Shown here: in pieces, positions 43,237 through 52,503 of the stretch
How the letters are laid out: the number at the start of each line of letters is the position of its first letter
How positions within the stretch are numbered: position 1 is the stretch's first letter
NCBI RefSeq assembly: GCF_014192575.1
Contig: NZ_JACHYC010000003.1
Coordinates: 186,001 to 250,000, forward strand
Length of the DNA: 64,000 bases
Direction of reading: 5' to 3'
Source: Variovorax sp. Sphag1AA
GTDB lineage: Bacteria > Pseudomonadota > Gammaproteobacteria > Burkholderiales > Burkholderiaceae_C
The notes under the pieces: model-generated
Told to the model about the DNA's origin: nothing
What the model saw: only the letters and a program-made list of their open reading frames with translations
Databases searched by the model: none
Position numbers and translations under genes: made by a program

Positions 43237-43995
43237 TCAGTGCCTCAGCACATCTCCCAGGAACGCCCGCGTGCGTTCATGCCGTGGCGCGGCGAAGAAC
43301 TCTGTCGGCGTTGCCACTTCGAGGATCTGTCCCTCGTCCATGAACACGATGCGGTCGGCCACCTCGCGGGCGAAGCCCATTTCGTGCGTCACGCACACCA
43401 TGGACATGCCTTCGGCAGCCAGTCCGACCATGGTGTCGAGCACCTCCTTCACCATCTCCGGGTCCAACGCAGACGTGGGCTCGTCGAAGAGCATCAGCCG
43501 CGGGCGCATGCACAAGGCACGCGCGATGGCGACGCGCTGCTGTTGGCCGCCCGACAGTTGCGCCGGGTATTTGTGCGCATGTTCGGCCACACGCACCCGG
43601 GCGAGCAGGTGCATGGCCGCCTCGTGCGCATCGCGCGCGCTCATGCGGCGGGTGGAGACCGGGGCGAGCGTGCAGTTCTCCAGCACCGTCATGTGCGGAA
43701 AGAGGTTGAACTGCTGGAACACCATGCCCACCTGCTGGCGCACCGAGGCAAGGCCCGCCGCGGATGCGCCCAGATCGATGCCGCACACCTGCAGCGCGCC
43801 GGTGTCGAAGCCTTCGAGCCCGTTGAAACAGCGGATCAGGGACGACTTGCCGGAGCCCGAGGGCCCGCACACCACGATGCGCTCGCGCTCGCCCGCCTGG
43901 AGATGGATGTCGCGCAGCGCGTGATAGTCGCCGTACCACTTGTTCAGCGCCTTGGCGCGCACGATGGGGGAGTGGGGAGGCGGCGTTGCTGACAT
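43237..43995 (-). CDS. aapP: polar amino-acid ABC transporter ATPase (AapP/GlnQ type)
   Basis: A 252-residue ATPase of the polar amino-acid importer family. Walker [10 protein letters not shown] (near 43-51), [20 protein letters not shown], signature [15 protein letters not shown] and Walker [17 protein letters not shown] are all typical. The ATG at 43995 gives the normal length. It follows the AapM-type permease by 7 nt and is the last gene of the operon. Confidence 0.93.
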   Translation of the reverse strand: MSATPPPHSPIVRAKALNKWYGDYHALRDIHLQAGERERIVVCGPSGSGKSSLIRCFNGLEGFDTGALQVCGIDLGASAAGLASVRQQVGMVFQQFNLFPHMTVLENCTLAPVSTRRMSARDAHEAAMHLLARVRVAEHAHKYPAQLSGGQQQRVAIARALCMRPRLMLFDEPTSALDPEMVKEVLDTMVGLAAEGMSMVCVTHEMGFAREVADRIVFMDEGQILEVATPTEFFAAPRHERTRAFLGDVLRH

Positions 43996-44002
43996 GGAAG
44001 GC

Positions 44003-45118
44003 TCAGCCGCGACGACCCACGTCCAGCGAGGCATGCAGCCGGGCGCTGTAGCGGGACATGGCGAAGCAGAAGATGAAGTAGATGGCGGCCACGAACAGGT
44101 AGATCTCGGTGCCGAAGCCCTGCCACTGCGCATCCGCAATGGCGCGCTTGGCAGCCGTCATCAGGTCGAAGATGCCCACGATCACCACGATCGAGGTGGC
44201 CTTGAAGAAGGCGATGAACACGTTCACCAATGCGGGCAGCACGGCGGTAAGGGCCTGCGGCAGGACGACCCGCAACGTGGTCACGCGCGGACTCAGGCCC
44301 AGTGCGGCCGCGGCTTCGTACTGACCGCGCGGGACGACCTGCAGGCCGCCTCGGATCACCTCGGCGAGATACGCGGCGGTGAAGAGTGCAAAGGCGAGGA
44401 AGACGCGAAGCAGCTTGGACAGGTCCATGCCCTGCGGCAGGAAGAGCGGGATCATCACGCTGGCGAGGAACAGCACCGCCAGGAGCGGCACGCTGCGTGC
44501 GATCTCGATGTAGGCCACGGCCAGCGCCTTGCCCACGCCCGGGCGGCTGGAATGGCGAAGCAGCGCGAGCGCCACTGCCAGCGGAAAGCCGGCCGCCAGG
44601 CCAAGCGTGGCGAGTATGAGCGTGACCGGCAGCCCGCCCCACTGGTCGTCCGGCACGAAGGGCAGGCCCATGACGCCGCCCCACATCAGCGCACCGAAGG
44701 CAGCCAGCGCCACGACCCATGCGATGGCCAGTCGACGGTTCCACCAGCTGCGGCGGGTGGAGAGCATGTACATCGCGACCAATATCGCCATGCCCAGTGC
44801 AGCGCGCCACTGCTGCGCATAGGGGTAGATGCCGAAGACGATGAGCCGAAACTTTTCGTTGATCACGGCCCAGCACGCGCCTGCGCCCGCGACGCGGCAG
44901 GCGTCCGGTCCCTGGCCGTGGGTGTTGAAGACCGCATGCAGCACGCCCCAGTCCAGCAGCTTCCAGCCCAAGGCGAGGAGCAGCAGGGCCAGCACCAGCG
45001 TCGTAGCGCCCGTAGCCGGTGTCGCGAAGAAGTCGGATCGCAGCTGATGCAGCCAGAAGCGGCGAGCCATCGGTGGCGGCGACGCCTCGATGCGAGTGGT
45101 CGCGACGTAGTGCGTCAA
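44003..45118 (-). CDS. aapM: polar amino-acid ABC permease, AapM type
   Basis: A 371-residue inner-membrane permease with the long N-terminal half typical of Aap[26 protein letters not shown] near residue 83, then the HisM-like core with the docking loop [23 protein letters not shown] near 275. It pairs with the AapQ-type permease encoded just upstream (4-bp overlap). The wide-specificity Aap systems import L-amino acids, mainly Glu, Gln, Asp and His. Confidence 0.92.
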   Translation of the reverse strand: MTHYVATTRIEASPPPMARRFWLHQLRSDFFATPATGATTLVLALLLLALGWKLLDWGVLHAVFNTHGQGPDACRVAGAGACWAVINEKFRLIVFGIYPYAQQWRAALGMAILVAMYMLSTRRSWWNRRLAIAWVVALAAFGALMWGGVMGLPFVPDDQWGGLPVTLILATLGLAAGFPLAVALALLRHSSRPGVGKALAVAYIEIARSVPLLAVLFLASVMIPLFLPQGMDLSKLLRVFLAFALFTAAYLAEVIRGGLQVVPRGQYEAAAALGLSPRVTTLRVVLPQALTAVLPALVNVFIAFFKATSIVVIVGIFDLMTAAKRAIADAQWQGFGTEIYLFVAAIYFIFCFAMSRYSARLHASLDVGRRG

Positions 45119-46062
45119 GCGAGCTCCCAGCGCCGGTGTCGCTGCTCGAAAGCGTGCATCGCGGCACTCACCGCCAGGCTCACGCAGGCGTAGAAGAGCA
45201 TCACGATCGCCATGATTTCCACCGCCTGGCCCGTGTCTGTGAGCATGGTGTCGCTCACCGCCATGAAGTCCTGGTAGCCGATCGTCACGGCCAGCGTGCT
45301 GTTCTTGAAGATGCCGATGTACTCGCTGGCCAGCGGCGGCAGGCCCACCCGCAGCGCCTGCGGCCCGAGCACCCGCCGCAGCGTCGCCGAACGCGACAGC
45401 CCGAGCGCCGAGGCAGCCTCCAGCTGGCCGCGAGGCAGGGCGCCGACGGAAGCCCGCACGATCTCGGCGATGAAGGCTGCGGTGTAGAGCGAGATGCCGA
45501 TCAGGAGCGCCGCGAACTCGGGCGACATGGAAACCATGCCATGCACATCCAGCCCGTCGACGGTCGGGAACAGAAAGATGCCGCGATTGCTCGCCAGCAG
45601 CAGCGAGCCCGCGCTGTCGGAGGCCGGCGGCAGCTCGAGCAAGAGGCCATACCAGAAGGCCACGTGAAGCAGGACCGGCACATTGCGCATCAGCTCCACA
45701 TAGGCGCGGGCCAGCGAGCGAGCGAGCGGGTTGCGCGCCAGCGCGCCCAGTCCGACCAGCAGGCCGAGGACCGACGCCAGCACGATCGACGCGGCGGTCA
45801 GCTTGAGCGTGTTGAGGGCGCCCGCCAGCAAGGCCATCGCAAAGGTGTCGACGCCGGGCTGGAATTCGAGCGGCGAGTTGAACACCGGCGTGATCGCCGG
45901 TTTGCCGAGGAAGTCGAAGCCTGTGTGCACTCCGCGCGCGTGCAGGTTGGCCCCCGTCACCCGGAACATCAGCACCAGCAGGGCCGCCAGCAGTGCGAAG
46001 GCCGCGGCCTGCCTGAGTGCGGCGCTCCAGTTCCAGCGAGCCGGCGGTGCGGGGCGGTTCAT
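45115..46062 (-). CDS. aapQ: polar amino-acid ABC permease, AapQ type
   Basis: A 315-residue inner-membrane permease, partner of AapM. The N-terminal helix AAFALLAALLVLMFRVTG is followed by the periplasmic loop GFDFLGKPAITPVFNSPLEF, and the core has AYVELMRNVPVLLHVAFWYG and the docking loop EAASALGLSRSATLRRVLGPQAL. The long periplasmic loops are typical of AapQ. ATG at 46062 is in the expected place, 10 nt after the binding-protein gene. Confidence 0.92.
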   Translation of the reverse strand: MNRPAPPARWNWSAALRQAAAFALLAALLVLMFRVTGANLHARGVHTGFDFLGKPAITPVFNSPLEFQPGVDTFAMALLAGALNTLKLTAASIVLASVLGLLVGLGALARNPLARSLARAYVELMRNVPVLLHVAFWYGLLLELPPASDSAGSLLLASNRGIFLFPTVDGLDVHGMVSMSPEFAALLIGISLYTAAFIAEIVRASVGALPRGQLEAASALGLSRSATLRRVLGPQALRVGLPPLASEYIGIFKNSTLAVTIGYQDFMAVSDTMLTDTGQAVEIMAIVMLFYACVSLAVSAAMHAFEQRHRRWELA

Positions 46063-46072
46063 GCGCGCGGCG

Positions 46073-47125
46073 TCAGCGCATGGGCACCGCCCAGAGCAGG
46101 CCGCCCTTCTCGGCAAGGCGGTTCTGCGCGCGGGGCATGCCGCTTGCGGCGAAGGCGCGGTCGAAGGTCTCGCCGTAGTTGCCGACCTGCGCGATCACGT
46201 TGGTGGCCCATTCCTTGTCCAGGCCCATGGAAGGGCCCAGGTCGCCTTCCGTGCCCAGCAGGCGCTTGATGTCGGGGTCGGTGGAGCTGGCGAAGGTCTT
46301 CAGGTTCTGCGAGGTCACGCCCAGCTCTTCGGCATTGATCATGGCGTTCAGCGTGTAGCGAACGATGTCGAACCAGCGGTCGTCGCCCTTGCGCACCACG
46401 CCGGCCAGCGGCTCGCGCGCATGCGTCTCGGGCAACAGCGTGTAGTCGGCCGCCTGCGCGCCCAGCGTGCCCTTGAAGGTGGCCAAGGCGGACAGGCTGT
46501 GGAAGATCGCGTCGCAGCGCTTGGCCAGGAACGCCTTGCGCATCTGCTCGCCCTCGGAGAAGGGCACGGGCTTGTAGCGCACCTTGATCTTGCCGAAGTA
46601 CTCGGCGGCATTGGTCTCGCCCGGGCCGGTGATCATGCAGATGCTCGCGCCGTTGAGCTTGCTGGTGCTGTTTACCTTCAGCGCGTTCGGCACCATCACG
46701 CCATAGGTATCGAAGAAATAGGTGCCGGTGAACTGCACGCCGGACTTGGACTCGCGCGCCAATGTCCAGGTGATCTGCGAGAACGAGAGATCCACTTCGC
46801 CCGACTGCACCGCCACGAGCCGCTGTGCTGGTGTGAGATTGATGAACTTCACCTTGTTCGCATCGCCCAGCACCGCGGCCGCCGTGGCGCGGCACAGGTC
46901 GGCATCGAGGCCGCGCATCACGCCGGTGCTGTCAGGCAGCGAGAAGTTGGGCGAACTGCCGATCACGCCGCAGTTGAGGACACCTCGCGCCTTCACCGCT
47001 GCGAGCGTGGGGGACGCCGCCGGCGCTGCTGCCGGTGCAGCTGGGGCTTGCGCGAAGGCTGTGGGGCCAGCGGTGGCGACGAGCAGGGTGACCAGTGCCA
47101 GTCGGCGGATGCTCGTTTGCTGCAT
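46073..47125 (-). CDS. aapJ: polar amino-acid ABC binding protein, AapJ type
   Basis: A 350-residue periplasmic amino-acid-binding protein. Sec signal peptide MQQTSIRRLALVTLLVATAG and on to TAFAQA, followed by an Ala/Pro-rich linker. The mature part has LAAVKARGVLNCGV, MRGLDADLCRATAAAVLGD and DLSFSQITWTLARE, typical of the AapJ/BztA group. AGGAGA precedes the ATG. It lies second in an operon behind the class V aminotransferase (34-nt gap). Confidence 0.93.
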   Translation of the reverse strand: MQQTSIRRLALVTLLVATAGPTAFAQAPAAPAAAPAASPTLAAVKARGVLNCGVIGSSPNFSLPDSTGVMRGLDADLCRATAAAVLGDANKVKFINLTPAQRLVAVQSGEVDLSFSQITWTLARESKSGVQFTGTYFFDTYGVMVPNALKVNSTSKLNGASICMITGPGETNAAEYFGKIKVRYKPVPFSEGEQMRKAFLAKRCDAIFHSLSALATFKGTLGAQAADYTLLPETHAREPLAGVVRKGDDRWFDIVRYTLNAMINAEELGVTSQNLKTFASSTDPDIKRLLGTEGDLGPSMGLDKEWATNVIAQVGNYGETFDRAFAASGMPRAQNRLAEKGGLLWAVPMR

Positions 47126-47159
47126 GGTGTGGTTCTCCTCGGGAAGCGATGCGGGTTGT

Positions 47160-48260
47160 TCAGGTCGTCGCAAGCACCTCGGCCAGCGCGGTTGCGCAGT
47201 GCTCGACGTCTTGCGTGCTGTTGTAGAAGTGGGGCGAGACACGCACGCCTTCGCCACGCGCCGACACGCTGATGTTGCGTTCGGCCAGTCGCAGGCGCGT
47301 GGCTTCGCCATCAGGTGCGCGGAACACGAAGATGCCGGCGTGCTGGTCGCGCGGCGTGACCAGGTCGAGGCCCAGCCGGTCGGATTGCGCGATGAGCTCC
47401 TGGCCCAGTGCACGGACGCGCGCATGGATGGTGTCCCATCCGATGCCCTCGAGCAGCTCCAGCGTGCTGTCCAACCCGTACAGCGCCGGTGTGTTGACAT
47501 GGGCGTATTGCAACTGGTGGGAGTCGTCCATGTTGGCGTAGCCCTGCCATGCCGGTGCCATGGCCTCGCGGGCGCGCGCGGAGGTCACGAGCATCCCGAT
47601 GCCGAAGCCCGAGAGCATCCATTTGAAGAAGGAAGAAGCGTAGATGTCGACTTCATCCAACTGCGTCGGCACCGCACCCAGTGCCTGGATGCCATCGACC
47701 ATGAGGAGCGTGCCGCGCTCCCGGCAATGCCGGCCGAGCACGCCCAGGTCCAGTGTGGTGCCGGTGCCTGAGTGAGTCTGCGACACGACGAGCACGCGCG
47801 CGCCGGCGTCTGTCGCCTCCATGAGGCGCGCTTGCCGTTCGCTCTCGTGCGCGATGGGCACGGCCACGAGTTCGGCGCCTTCGCGTTCCGCCTTGTTCCA
47901 GATGCGGATGACCGAGGGAAACTCGTCCTGCGCGCAAACGATGCGGTCGCCGCTGCGGAACTCGAGGCTGTTCGCCGCGAGGTTGAGGCCCTCGGTGGTG
48001 TTGGAGACGAAGGTGATGTCCTGGGCCGTCACGCCCAGCCACTGCGCGAGCCGCGAGCGCACCTTGGCGATCATGGCCCACCACTCGGGCCGCGCGTCGT
48101 AGCCGCGGTTCTTCACTTCGTCATAGAAGCGCGCGACGGCGGCGCCATGCCCCTTCCAGCACAACCCCGCAGCGGCGGTGTCGAGGTAGACGCGCTCATC
48201 GAGATGGGGGAAGAGCTCGCGCAACTGCGCGGTCCTTTCGACGGCTACCAATGAGGCCAT
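47160..48260 (-). CDS. class V aminotransferase (PLP-dependent)
   Basis: A 366-residue PLP enzyme of the class V (NifS-like/isopenicillin-N-epimerase) group. The Schiff-base lysine is in ASSFFKWMLSGFG near 219, the cofactor-contacting segments are NTTEGLNLAANS near 104 and SQTHSGTGTTLDL near 157, and VDGIQALGAVPTQL is near 188. It could be a transaminase, racemase, desulfurase or lyase. It heads the AapJQMP operon, so its substrate is probably an amino acid brought in by that importer. It is divergent from a DauR/YheO-type regulator. Confidence 0.88.
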   Translation of the reverse strand: MASLVAVERTAQLRELFPHLDERVYLDTAAAGLCWKGHGAAVARFYDEVKNRGYDARPEWWAMIAKVRSRLAQWLGVTAQDITFVSNTTEGLNLAANSLEFRSGDRIVCAQDEFPSVIRIWNKAEREGAELVAVPIAHESERQARLMEATDAGARVLVVSQTHSGTGTTLDLGVLGRHCRERGTLLMVDGIQALGAVPTQLDEVDIYASSFFKWMLSGFGIGMLVTSARAREAMAPAWQGYANMDDSHQLQYAHVNTPALYGLDSTLELLEGIGWDTIHARVRALGQELIAQSDRLGLDLVTPRDQHAGIFVFRAPDGEATRLRLAERNISVSARGEGVRVSPHFYNSTQDVEHCATALAEVLATT

Positions 48261-48277
48261 GGCGATGTTGATATTTA

Positions 48278-48293
48278 GTTGAAACTATTCAAC
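48278..48293. promoter_or_regulatory. inverted repeat in divergent promoter region
   Basis: GTTGAA-ACTA-TTCAAC is a perfect 6-bp dyad; outer GATGTT (48264) and AACATC (48303) extend the symmetry. It lies in the AT-rich 104-bp gap between the aminotransferase and the DauR-like gene, the expected place of a shared operator. Confidence 0.5.
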
Positions 48294-48364
48294 AAGCTGT
48301 TTAACATCGATTAGAGCGGTGCACGCCGAGGGTGTCAAGCCGACTAAGGGAAAGAAAGGACCGC

Positions 48365-49126
48365 ATGGAGAAGAAGAAGCGCGCGCCAAGACTGTCGCCC
48401 GAGGTGCAGCGCGAGCGGGAGCTGATCCTCTCTGCGCTCGACGCGATCGTGCCGATGCTCGGCGCCATGGTGGGCGACCACATCGAGGTGGTGCTGCACG
48501 ACCTGACCCGCCCCGAGAGTTCGGTGCTGCGCATCGCCAATGGCCATGTCACCGGTCGCCAGCCCGGCAGCCCGGTGCTCGCGGGCCCTGGCAACGACAA
48601 GGCGCTGGCCATCCTCGCGGACGGCAAGCTGTCGGCAAAGTCGCATGAGCACATCTCGGTGTTTCCCTATCCCACCTTCGCGCGCGACGGGCGCTCGCTG
48701 GTCTCGGCCACGGCGATGTTCCGCGACTCGTTGGGCCATACCTTCGCGGCGCTGTGCCTGAACGCGGACTTCCACAGCATCGAGGCCGCGCAGGCCCTTC
48801 TTGCGCGAATGCTGCCCGCGCGCAATGGCGCCGCGCAGGAAGCGCCCAAGGTCGAGGTGCTGGACACGGAGGCGCTGATGCTGGACATCATCTCCAGCGC
48901 CGTGCGCCGCTATGGCAAGCCGGTGCAGAAGATGGGCAAGGACGAGAAGACCTCGGCGGTCGAGATGATGCTCGACCGGGGCCTCTTCATGGTCCGCGGT
49001 GGCGTGGAGCGCGCCGCCGGTGCACTGGGGGTGACGCGCTTCACCATCTACAACTACCTCGACGATGTGAAGGCCCGCCGCGGGGAAGCAGCAGCATCGC
49101 TCAACGGGACGAGGGCGAGGGGCTAG
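48365..49126 (+). CDS. YheO/DauR-type PAS-HTH regulator
   Basis: A 253-residue regulator with an N-terminal YheO-like PAS domain (about 15-130; EVVLHDLTRPESSVLRIANG and FPYPTFARDGRSLVSATAMF) and a C-terminal helix-turn-helix of the DauR type (about 190-235; GGVERAAGALGVTRFTIYNYL). DauR controls D-arginine catabolism in Pseudomonas; other members control amino-acid genes. AAGGA precedes the ATG at 48365. It is divergent from the aminotransferase-AapJQMP operon and its 3' end overlaps the convergent hydrolase gene by 26 bp. Confidence 0.9.
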   Translation: MEKKKRAPRLSPEVQRERELILSALDAIVPMLGAMVGDHIEVVLHDLTRPESSVLRIANGHVTGRQPGSPVLAGPGNDKALAILADGKLSAKSHEHISVFPYPTFARDGRSLVSATAMFRDSLGHTFAALCLNADFHSIEAAQALLARMLPARNGAAQEAPKVEVLDTEALMLDIISSAVRRYGKPVQKMGKDEKTSAVEMMLDRGLFMVRGGVERAAGALGVTRFTIYNYLDDVKARRGEAAASLNGTRARG

Positions 49127-50093
49127 CCCTCTCGTCGACCACCCGGTTTCGCAGCACACCCACGCCCTGTACCTCGGCCTCCACGACGTCACCCGGCTTC
49201 AGCAACTTGTCCGGCCGCTGTTTGTGAAAGCCGGCCACGCCCGCAGTGGTCCCGGTCGTGATCACGTCGCCTGGCTCCAGCGTCACGCGTGACCAGTACG
49301 CGACGATCGCGCCAAAGTCATACGCCATGTTGCGGGTGTTGTCGCGCTGGCGCACCTCGCCGTTGACTCGCAACTCCAGGTTCAGGTTGCCGGTGTCGCC
49401 GATCTCGTCGAGGGTGGTGATGCAGGGGCCGAGCGGGCAGCAGGTGTCGAGGTTCTTGCCCTGGAACGGAATGCCGTGGGATTGCTCGGCAAGGATGATG
49501 TCGCGCATGCTGACATCGTTGACCACCGTGATCCCGGCCACGACCGAGCGCCATTCTTCTGCGCGCACGTTCTTGCAGCGCGTGCCGATGACAAGCGCGA
49601 TCTCGATCTCGTAGTCGAGCTCCTCGGTGAGGTGCGACCGCACGATGTCCTCGCCCGGTCCGATGACCGCCGACGGCATCTTCAGGAAAGCGAGCGGGTA
49701 GTCCGGCACGTCCAGCCGCACCTTCTGCGCGTGTACCTCATCCACGTGCGAACGGTAGGTTCCACCCGTGGAAATGATCTTGGGCGGCCGGGGAACCGGC
49801 GCCAACAGACGCACGGCGTCTACTGCGTGGGCCACGCGGGCAGCGATCAGTTCATCCCTGCCACAGCCACGTGCATGCTCGTCGGCAGCGCGCGCAGCCT
49901 GCATCGACAACGGCCCGCCTTCAAGGAATCGGACCATGTCGCCCGGGATGCGGACGGCGGCCATCTCCGCAGCGAACGGTTCGTTCGAAAGCGTCGCTGC
50001 ATAGGCGCGTCCGAGGTCGACGACCAGGTCGCCTTGCAGGCTGCCAACGCGCGGCGCGGCGTCGCCCGGCTCGACAAAGGTGACCAGCTTCAT
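49101..50093 (-). CDS. fumarylacetoacetate hydrolase family protein
   Basis: A 330-residue hydrolase of the FAH/HpcE superfamily. An N-terminal domain (MKLVTFVEPGDAAPRVGSL) precedes the catalytic core with ISTGGTYRSHVDEV, the metal ligands in LDYEIEIALVIG, NDVSMRDI near 190 and VITTGTTAGVAGF near 285. Members act on acylpyruvates, 2-oxo acids or lactones. ATG at 50093 has GAGGGGG upstream and overlaps the NifU-like stop by 4 bp. It is the last of four genes downstream of the Bug protein. Confidence 0.9.
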   Translation of the reverse strand: MKLVTFVEPGDAAPRVGSLQGDLVVDLGRAYAATLSNEPFAAEMAAVRIPGDMVRFLEGGPLSMQAARAADEHARGCGRDELIAARVAHAVDAVRLLAPVPRPPKIISTGGTYRSHVDEVHAQKVRLDVPDYPLAFLKMPSAVIGPGEDIVRSHLTEELDYEIEIALVIGTRCKNVRAEEWRSVVAGITVVNDVSMRDIILAEQSHGIPFQGKNLDTCCPLGPCITTLDEIGDTGNLNLELRVNGEVRQRDNTRNMAYDFGAIVAYWSRVTLEPGDVITTGTTAGVAGFHKQRPDKLLKPGDVVEAEVQGVGVLRNRVVDERASPSPSSR

Positions 50094-50410
50094 AGGTCCC
50101 CCTCGTGACGACGAACCGCCCGCAGGATCGCCTGCAGGTCGTCGCAGCCGGCAGACGCTTCGAGCGCCGCCAGCGCGTGCTCGGAGACACGCCCGCCCGC
50201 AATCTCCACCGCGGTCACCCCATTGAGCGCCCGCAGCACGGGCTCGATCACGCGCGACGCGGTCACGGCCCTGAGCTCGCAGCCGACGCACATCCCGGTG
50301 AAGCGCACGCGCACCACGCCGCGTTCGTCAAAGGACTGCAGCTCGAGCCCGCCGGCGTGCGAGCGCAGCAGGCTGTCGAGCGCCTGCACGCGGACTTGCA
50401 CTGTTTCCAT
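50090..50410 (-). CDS. NifU C-terminal-domain-like protein
   Basis: A 106-residue protein resembling the NifU C-terminal (Nfu) scaffold domain: LLRSHAGGLELQSFDERGVV followed by CVGCELRA with the CxxC pair Cys41/Cys44. Such domains bind or hand over Fe-S clusters. GGAGG precedes the ATG, which overlaps the amidohydrolase stop (TGATG), and its end overlaps the next gene, so it is firmly inside this catabolic operon. The family match is partial; the C-terminal 30 residues are not typical. Confidence 0.75.
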   Translation of the reverse strand: METVQVRVQALDSLLRSHAGGLELQSFDERGVVRVRFTGMCVGCELRAVTASRVIEPVLRALNGVTAVEIAGGRVSEHALAALEASAGCDDLQAILRAVRRHEGDL

Positions 50411-51441
50411 CACGCCACCTCCGTCACAAGGCCGAGCTTTCGCTTGGCCGCTTCGAGGTCGATGCCCATGATCCGCGCAAAGTTCTCGCCGAGGATCTTG
50501 CGGCGGTCGTCGCGCGTGATCTGCGGGTAGCCGTAGCCGGCGCGCAGGTCGTCGGGAATCTGCAGCGTCATGAAAGCCTCCAGGTACGGTTGCGGATTGC
50601 CCGCGAGCGCAGCCTCCGAGCCCCAGAGGATCTTGTCCGGCCCGGCCGTCTGCAGCAGTCGGCCGATGTGCTCCTGCACCCGCCGCGGCGCCACGCGGTA
50701 GAACGCCATGAACCCGGCCAGCGACAGGTAGACGTTCGGGAAGCGCGTGGCGATCGACACCATCTCCTCGAAGTAGGGCAGGGCGAGGTGGTGCACGATG
50801 AAGTCGGCCTGCGGGAAGTCTCGCGCCGGCGCTTGCAGGTCCACGGGGCTGAGCCATTCCATGTTCTGCAGGCCGTAGGGGTTGCCCTTGTGGAACTGGA
50901 GCACCCGCACACCGTTGGCGAGTGCGCGTTCGTACATCGGATAGGCGAGCTTCTCGTCGTCGCAACGCCAGCAGTCCTTCAGCTTCGCGTGGCCGTTGTA
51001 GAACTTGAACGAGCGCGCACCGAGCACGCGGGCCTGGTGGTCGATTTGCTCGAGCGCATCCGCCAGCCCCCGATAGCCCGGGTCCACGCCGCCGCAGAAC
51101 AGCACGCGGTCCGGATACGCGGCAGCCATTGCGTGCTGCGTGCGAACCGGCGAATACCAGTCCTTGAACCAGTCGAACATCGGGACGGTCTGGGCCATCG
51201 CCATGTCGGTCGACGAGCCGTTGAACACGAGTTCGTGCATTTCCTCGACGCTCCAGCGGGTGTCCCAGCGGAAGTCGGTCCGACCGCCCGGTGCGGACCT
51301 CGGGTCGCGCACCTGCGCCCGGATGTAGTCGAGGATCCGGTCTCGCGCCGGCAGTGCATCCTCGCGATCGGTGCGCACATTGCCTGCCGACAGGTCGTAG
51401 AGGTGGATGACGTTGTCGAAGACGAAGAGGTTGTCGATCAT
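50410..51441 (-). CDS. amidohydrolase family protein
   Basis: A 343-residue TIM-barrel protein of amidohydrolase_2. The N-terminal FDNVIHLYDLSAGN replaces the usual DxHxH motif by a weaker one. Later landmarks are LQFHKGNPYGLQNMEW, ADFIVHHLALPYFEEM and KILWGSEAALAGNP near 270. The incomplete first metal motif suggests a decarboxylase/lactonase variant or a changed metal site. It is second in the operon, 2 nt after the Bug gene stop. Confidence 0.85.
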   Translation of the reverse strand: MIDNLFVFDNVIHLYDLSAGNVRTDREDALPARDRILDYIRAQVRDPRSAPGGRTDFRWDTRWSVEEMHELVFNGSSTDMAMAQTVPMFDWFKDWYSPVRTQHAMAAAYPDRVLFCGGVDPGYRGLADALEQIDHQARVLGARSFKFYNGHAKLKDCWRCDDEKLAYPMYERALANGVRVLQFHKGNPYGLQNMEWLSPVDLQAPARDFPQADFIVHHLALPYFEEMVSIATRFPNVYLSLAGFMAFYRVAPRRVQEHIGRLLQTAGPDKILWGSEAALAGNPQPYLEAFMTLQIPDDLRAGYGYPQITRDDRRKILGENFARIMGIDLEAAKRKLGLVTEVA

Positions 51442-51443
51442 GC

Positions 51444-52427
51444 TTACTCCAGGCGGATGTTGGCGGAGCGGATCACTTCGCCCCAGTGGTCGTATTCGGA
51501 ACGGATGAAGCGGCGCGACTCGTCCGGCCCCATGTCATAGGGCACGAAGCCGAGCGTCGCGAAGGAATCGCGAACATCCTTCTGCTGCAGAAGCTTGTGG
51601 ACTTCGAGGGCCAGCCGGTCGACGATCGGGCGCGGCGTTGCAGCGGGCACGAACAGGCCTCCCCAACCGATCACCTCGAAACCGGGAACGGTCTCGTTCG
51701 TCGGCCGCGCCTTGGGAAACTCGGGCACGGGCGTGGGGCTGGCCACGGCGATCAGCTTCACCCTGCCGTCCCGCACGAATGGCGTCGCGCTGGCGCTCGG
51801 TTCCACCATGATCTGGACGCGGCCGGCGGCCAGGTCGGTCAGCGCCGGGAGCGTGTTGTAGGGCACATGAACGATGTCGAGGCCGGCACGCGCCTTGAAC
51901 ACCTCCATCGCCAGGTGTGCGTTGGAGCCGATACCCGGCGATGCATACGAGACCTTGCCGGGGTTCGCCTTGATCCATGCAATGAGCGACGGCAGGTCAT
52001 CGGCCGGCACGCTCGGACTTGCGATGAGAAGCAGGTCCGCACGCGCCAGCATCGCTACCGGTGCCAGATCCTTGTTGGGGTCATACGCGAGCTTCGTCAT
52101 CAGGTGCGGCGTGGTGACGAACGTGCTGGAAGCACCACAGAGTGCGGTGTAGCCGTCGGGTGCCGCCTTGGCTGCGACTTCGGCGCCCACATGGCCACTT
52201 GCGCCTGGGCGGTTGTCGGGCGTGACCGGCTGGCCGAGCAGCTCGCTGAGCCGCTGGGTGACCTGGCGGCACAAGGCGTCCGGGCCGGACCCTGCAGGGG
52301 CGGGAACCAGCACACGCACAGGACGGGTGGGCCAGTTCGGTTGCGATTGCGATTGCGCGTGGATGCCCGCTGCGGCGCACGCCAGCACAAGCGCGGTCGC
52401 GGCACGACCGAGGCGGCGGATATTCAT
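51444..52427 (-). CDS. Bug-type tripartite tricarboxylate binding protein
   Basis: A 327-residue periplasmic binding protein of the Bug/TctC family. Signal peptide about 1-25 (MNIRRLGRAATALVLACAAA, then GIHAQ); mature start NWPTRPVRVLVPAPAGSGPD; DNRPGASGHVGAEVAAKA near 75. AGGAGA precedes the ATG at 52427. First gene of the amidohydrolase/NifU-like/FAH operon, with no TctA/B partner. It probably binds an organic acid fed into these enzymes. Confidence 0.93.
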   Translation of the reverse strand: MNIRRLGRAATALVLACAAAGIHAQSQSQPNWPTRPVRVLVPAPAGSGPDALCRQVTQRLSELLGQPVTPDNRPGASGHVGAEVAAKAAPDGYTALCGASSTFVTTPHLMTKLAYDPNKDLAPVAMLARADLLLIASPSVPADDLPSLIAWIKANPGKVSYASPGIGSNAHLAMEVFKARAGLDIVHVPYNTLPALTDLAAGRVQIMVEPSASATPFVRDGRVKLIAVASPTPVPEFPKARPTNETVPGFEVIGWGGLFVPAATPRPIVDRLALEVHKLLQQKDVRDSFATLGFVPYDMGPDESRRFIRSEYDHWGEVIRSANIRLE

Positions 52428-52503
52428 GGTCTTGTCTCCTGCGGCGTCGTGGGTTGCCGCTGGTGGAAATCTAGGCCCCGGAGGCGGTTGACGCCTTGAC
52501 CAT

